7,835 nucleotides of DNA from DATKYV01 sp035528275 (GTDB taxonomy: Bacteria; Acidobacteriota; Terriglobia; UBA7540), in NCBI GenBank assembly GCA_035528275.1, contig DATKYV010000099.1, positions 1 through 7,835 on the forward strand. Direction: 5' to 3'. Shown here one piece after another: positions 6,752 through 7,835 of the stretch; position 1 is the stretch's first letter, and the number at the start of each line of letters is the position of its first letter. Below the pieces are notes generated by a model. It was not told where the DNA came from. It made no database searches and saw only the letters and a program-made list of their open reading frames with translations. Both the position numbers and the translations under genes were made by a program.

Positions 6752-7489
6752 CTAAGGTGTGGACGGACTTACTGGCTGCTCTTCCCCCACAACCAATGGC
6801 ACCACGATTGCGGTGGCAGCCGCTCCGCCCACGATGCCCCCCACGATGGCGACCGAGGCTCCGTGAGAGAGTCCCCCGATACGAAATGTCCGCAACTTCT
6901 CGCCAAGGGTCATCTTCCCGTGGGCGCCCGTCCCGATCGGTTTGCTCTTGTCGGACTGGGCGAGGCGCGGGTTAACGGTCAGCGACTGTCCGGCCGACAG
7001 CACCACAGACTCCGGACGGAGGTTGGCCACCGAGATTTTGCCGCGACGGACGGAGAGCTGAATACTCCCATCATCCAGAAGAGCGATCTCCGCCAAGGTC
7101 CGGAAGGATCCGGAAGGTGAGATTGTCAAGCCGTCAGCTTCGATGCGGAGCGGGAGCTGGGAAGAGGAGTTGAACGCCATTTGGCCCTTTCCGAGGCTGA
7201 CCATCACGGCCTCAGGGGTTCGATCCAGCGCAGCAGCGGACTTGCTGCCGAGGACGAGAAGGTCCCCGTAAGGAAGGGTGACCGTGGCCTTCCCATTGTC
7301 GGTGCGCAAAATGTCCCCACTGTAGATCACAGAAGCCGGACTGACGGCGTCCTGGCCCAAGTAAACGGTCCCTTCGGAATGCAGTGCGCCGACGGGAGTC
7401 GGGGCAGCCGCCAGCAGCGTGCCGACCGGAACGACGAGCAGCCAACTCACCAAGACGGCAACGCTTCGCCGGAGATAGGCGTCGACCAT
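6752..7489 (-). CDS. Secreted FecR-domain protein with C-terminal membrane anchor
   Basis: The product is 245 residues from ATG 7489, which has AGGAGG 5 nt upstream; longer in-frame starts up to 7546 lack such a site. A signal peptide covers about residues 1-29 (RR at 7-8, hydrophobic to LLAAA). Residues 33-115 resemble a FecR domain: VGALHSEGTVYL, IYSGDILRTDNGKATVTLPYGDLLVLG. The strand-rich second half (ADGLTISPSGSFRT, GSIQLSVRRGKISV, VVLSAGQSLTV; to about 173) matches the later FecR pattern 'V.GT.F...VrxGkV.V...aGQ'. A Gly/Ala/Val helix at 211-234 is followed by a Pro/Ser tail. Classical FecR proteins are anti-sigma regulators with a cytoplasmic N-terminal helix that is absent here, and no sigma factor is adjacent. 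This is more likely a periplasmic or outer-envelope beta-repeat protein than an iron regulator. It is divergent from the CpsB-like gene. Confidence 0.78.
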   Translation of the reverse strand: MVDAYLRRSVAVLVSWLLVVPVGTLLAAAPTPVGALHSEGTVYLGQDAVSPASVIYSGDILRTDNGKATVTLPYGDLLVLGSKSAAALDRTPEAVMVSLGKGQMAFNSSSQLPLRIEADGLTISPSGSFRTLAEIALLDDGSIQLSVRRGKISVANLRPESVVLSAGQSLTVNPRLAQSDKSKPIGTGAHGKMTLGEKLRTFRIGGLSHGASVAIVGGIVGGAAATAIVVPLVVGEEQPVSPSTP

Positions 7490-7748
7490 GAAATCCTCCT
7501 TCAATGGATAAACATCACCAACTGACGGCGCGAGCGGGCTCCCCACCCATCAAGCGTCATTCTCCATACCAGAATCGGCAGCCGGTTGGCAAGTAAATTG
7601 TTTGCAGCAGGTTCCCGCATGGTAAGCTGAAAGTCTTGGTTCGACCGAAGTTGGAGTGGATCATCCGCCTCGGGACGCCGAATTCCATGGACCACCCGTG
7701 CTCCGGCTGGGTTTTGAGGACGGGCCTGACGGAGCTGAGAGAATCCTG
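7490..7748. promoter_or_regulatory. Divergent intergenic region between the FecR-like and CpsB-like genes
   Basis: These 259 nt must hold the start signals of both genes. On the minus strand TTGCCA (7591-7586), followed 18 nt later by TATGGA (7567-7562), is a weak sigma-70-like pair for the FecR-like gene. No comparable pair stands out for the plus-strand gene. There are no strong repeats. Confidence 0.35.
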
Positions 7749-7835
7749 GTGATTGACATCCATTGTCATCCGCTCTGGGGAGTGGATGACGGGGCGAAGA
7801 CGTTCGAAGATTCTGTGGCCATGTGCAAGATGGCC
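7749..7835 (+). CDS. CpsB/CapC-family tyrosine-protein phosphatase, PHP fold (N-terminal part)
   Basis: The first 29 codons are present and the rest lies beyond the right edge. Starting at GTG 7749 the protein reads V-IDIHCHPLWGVDDGAKTF and continues EDSVAMCKMA. This is the characteristic opening of the family (MIDxHxHxLPGxDDGxxxxExSxxM), with first metal ligands H5 and H7. Family members (CpsB of Streptococcus, YwqE of Bacillus) are manganese-dependent phosphatases that remove phosphate from the tyrosine kinases controlling capsule and exopolysaccharide export. The ribosome site is poor (GGAG at 7731-7734 is 14 nt away). The frame is open upstream to an in-frame GTG at 7698, but the family consensus begins at 7749. 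PLW replaces the common ILP after the H-x-H. An exopolysaccharide locus probably continues to the right. Confidence 0.82.
   Translation, partial: MIDIHCHPLWGVDDGAKTFEDSVAMCKMA

Noticed and set aside
6445..6975. 176-codon plus-strand open frame in the gene-free region
   Set aside because: It overlaps the 3' end of the FecR-like gene in antisense, has Arg/Pro/Ser-rich sequence late in the frame, and has no ribosome site.
7217..7226. GGTTCGATCC, which resembles a tRNA T-loop
   Set aside because: It lies inside the FecR-like coding region, and no acceptor, D or anticodon stems can be built around it.

Overview
The window is GC-rich bacterial DNA carrying five complete genes on long reading frames and parts of two or three more. 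There is no rRNA, tRNA, CRISPR array or insertion sequence. It looks like a member of Acidobacteriota. This rests on the density of Tat-exported enzymes built on folds that are usually cytoplasmic, and on a secreted FecR-like protein ending in a transmembrane helix and a short Pro/Ser-rich tail. Planctomycetota or Verrucomicrobiota cannot be excluded from sequence alone.

Layout. At the left edge, a minus-strand gene for a Tat-exported sugar phosphate isomerase/epimerase-like TIM-barrel protein runs off the window (1-423). It is divergent from a plus-strand pair: a Tat-exported PHP-type metal hydrolase (675-1547) and a short-chain dehydrogenase/reductase (1636-2463). These converge on a block of minus-strand genes: a small dual-specificity phosphatase (2518-3003), a Tat-exported enolase-superfamily enzyme (3128-4642) and a Tat-exported Gfo/Idh/MocA oxidoreductase (4649-5998). 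The last two are only 6 nt apart and are almost certainly translated from one message, oxidoreductase first.

A gene-free stretch of about 750 nt (5999-6751) holds one convincing minus-strand intrinsic terminator (6299-6334) and several short inverted repeats. To its right is a minus-strand FecR-like secreted protein (6752-7489). It is divergent from the first 29 codons of a CpsB/CapC-type (PHP-fold) tyrosine phosphatase that leaves the window at 7835. That pair looks like the edge of a polysaccharide or cell-envelope gene set.

How the genes may work together (inference). Four of the eight proteins carry SRRxF-type Tat signals in front of a TIM-barrel, PHP, enolase or NAD(P)-dependent dehydrogenase fold. 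This suggests processing of a sugar or sugar acid outside the cytoplasm, with the cofactor-bound oxidoreductase and enolase-superfamily enzyme acting in sequence and the cytoplasmic SDR acting on imported product. The substrate cannot be read from the sequence. The most distinctive single gene is the small phosphatase, whose whole length resembles the catalytic domain of plant phosphoglucan phosphatases (SEX4/LSF2) rather than ordinary bacterial tyrosine phosphatases.
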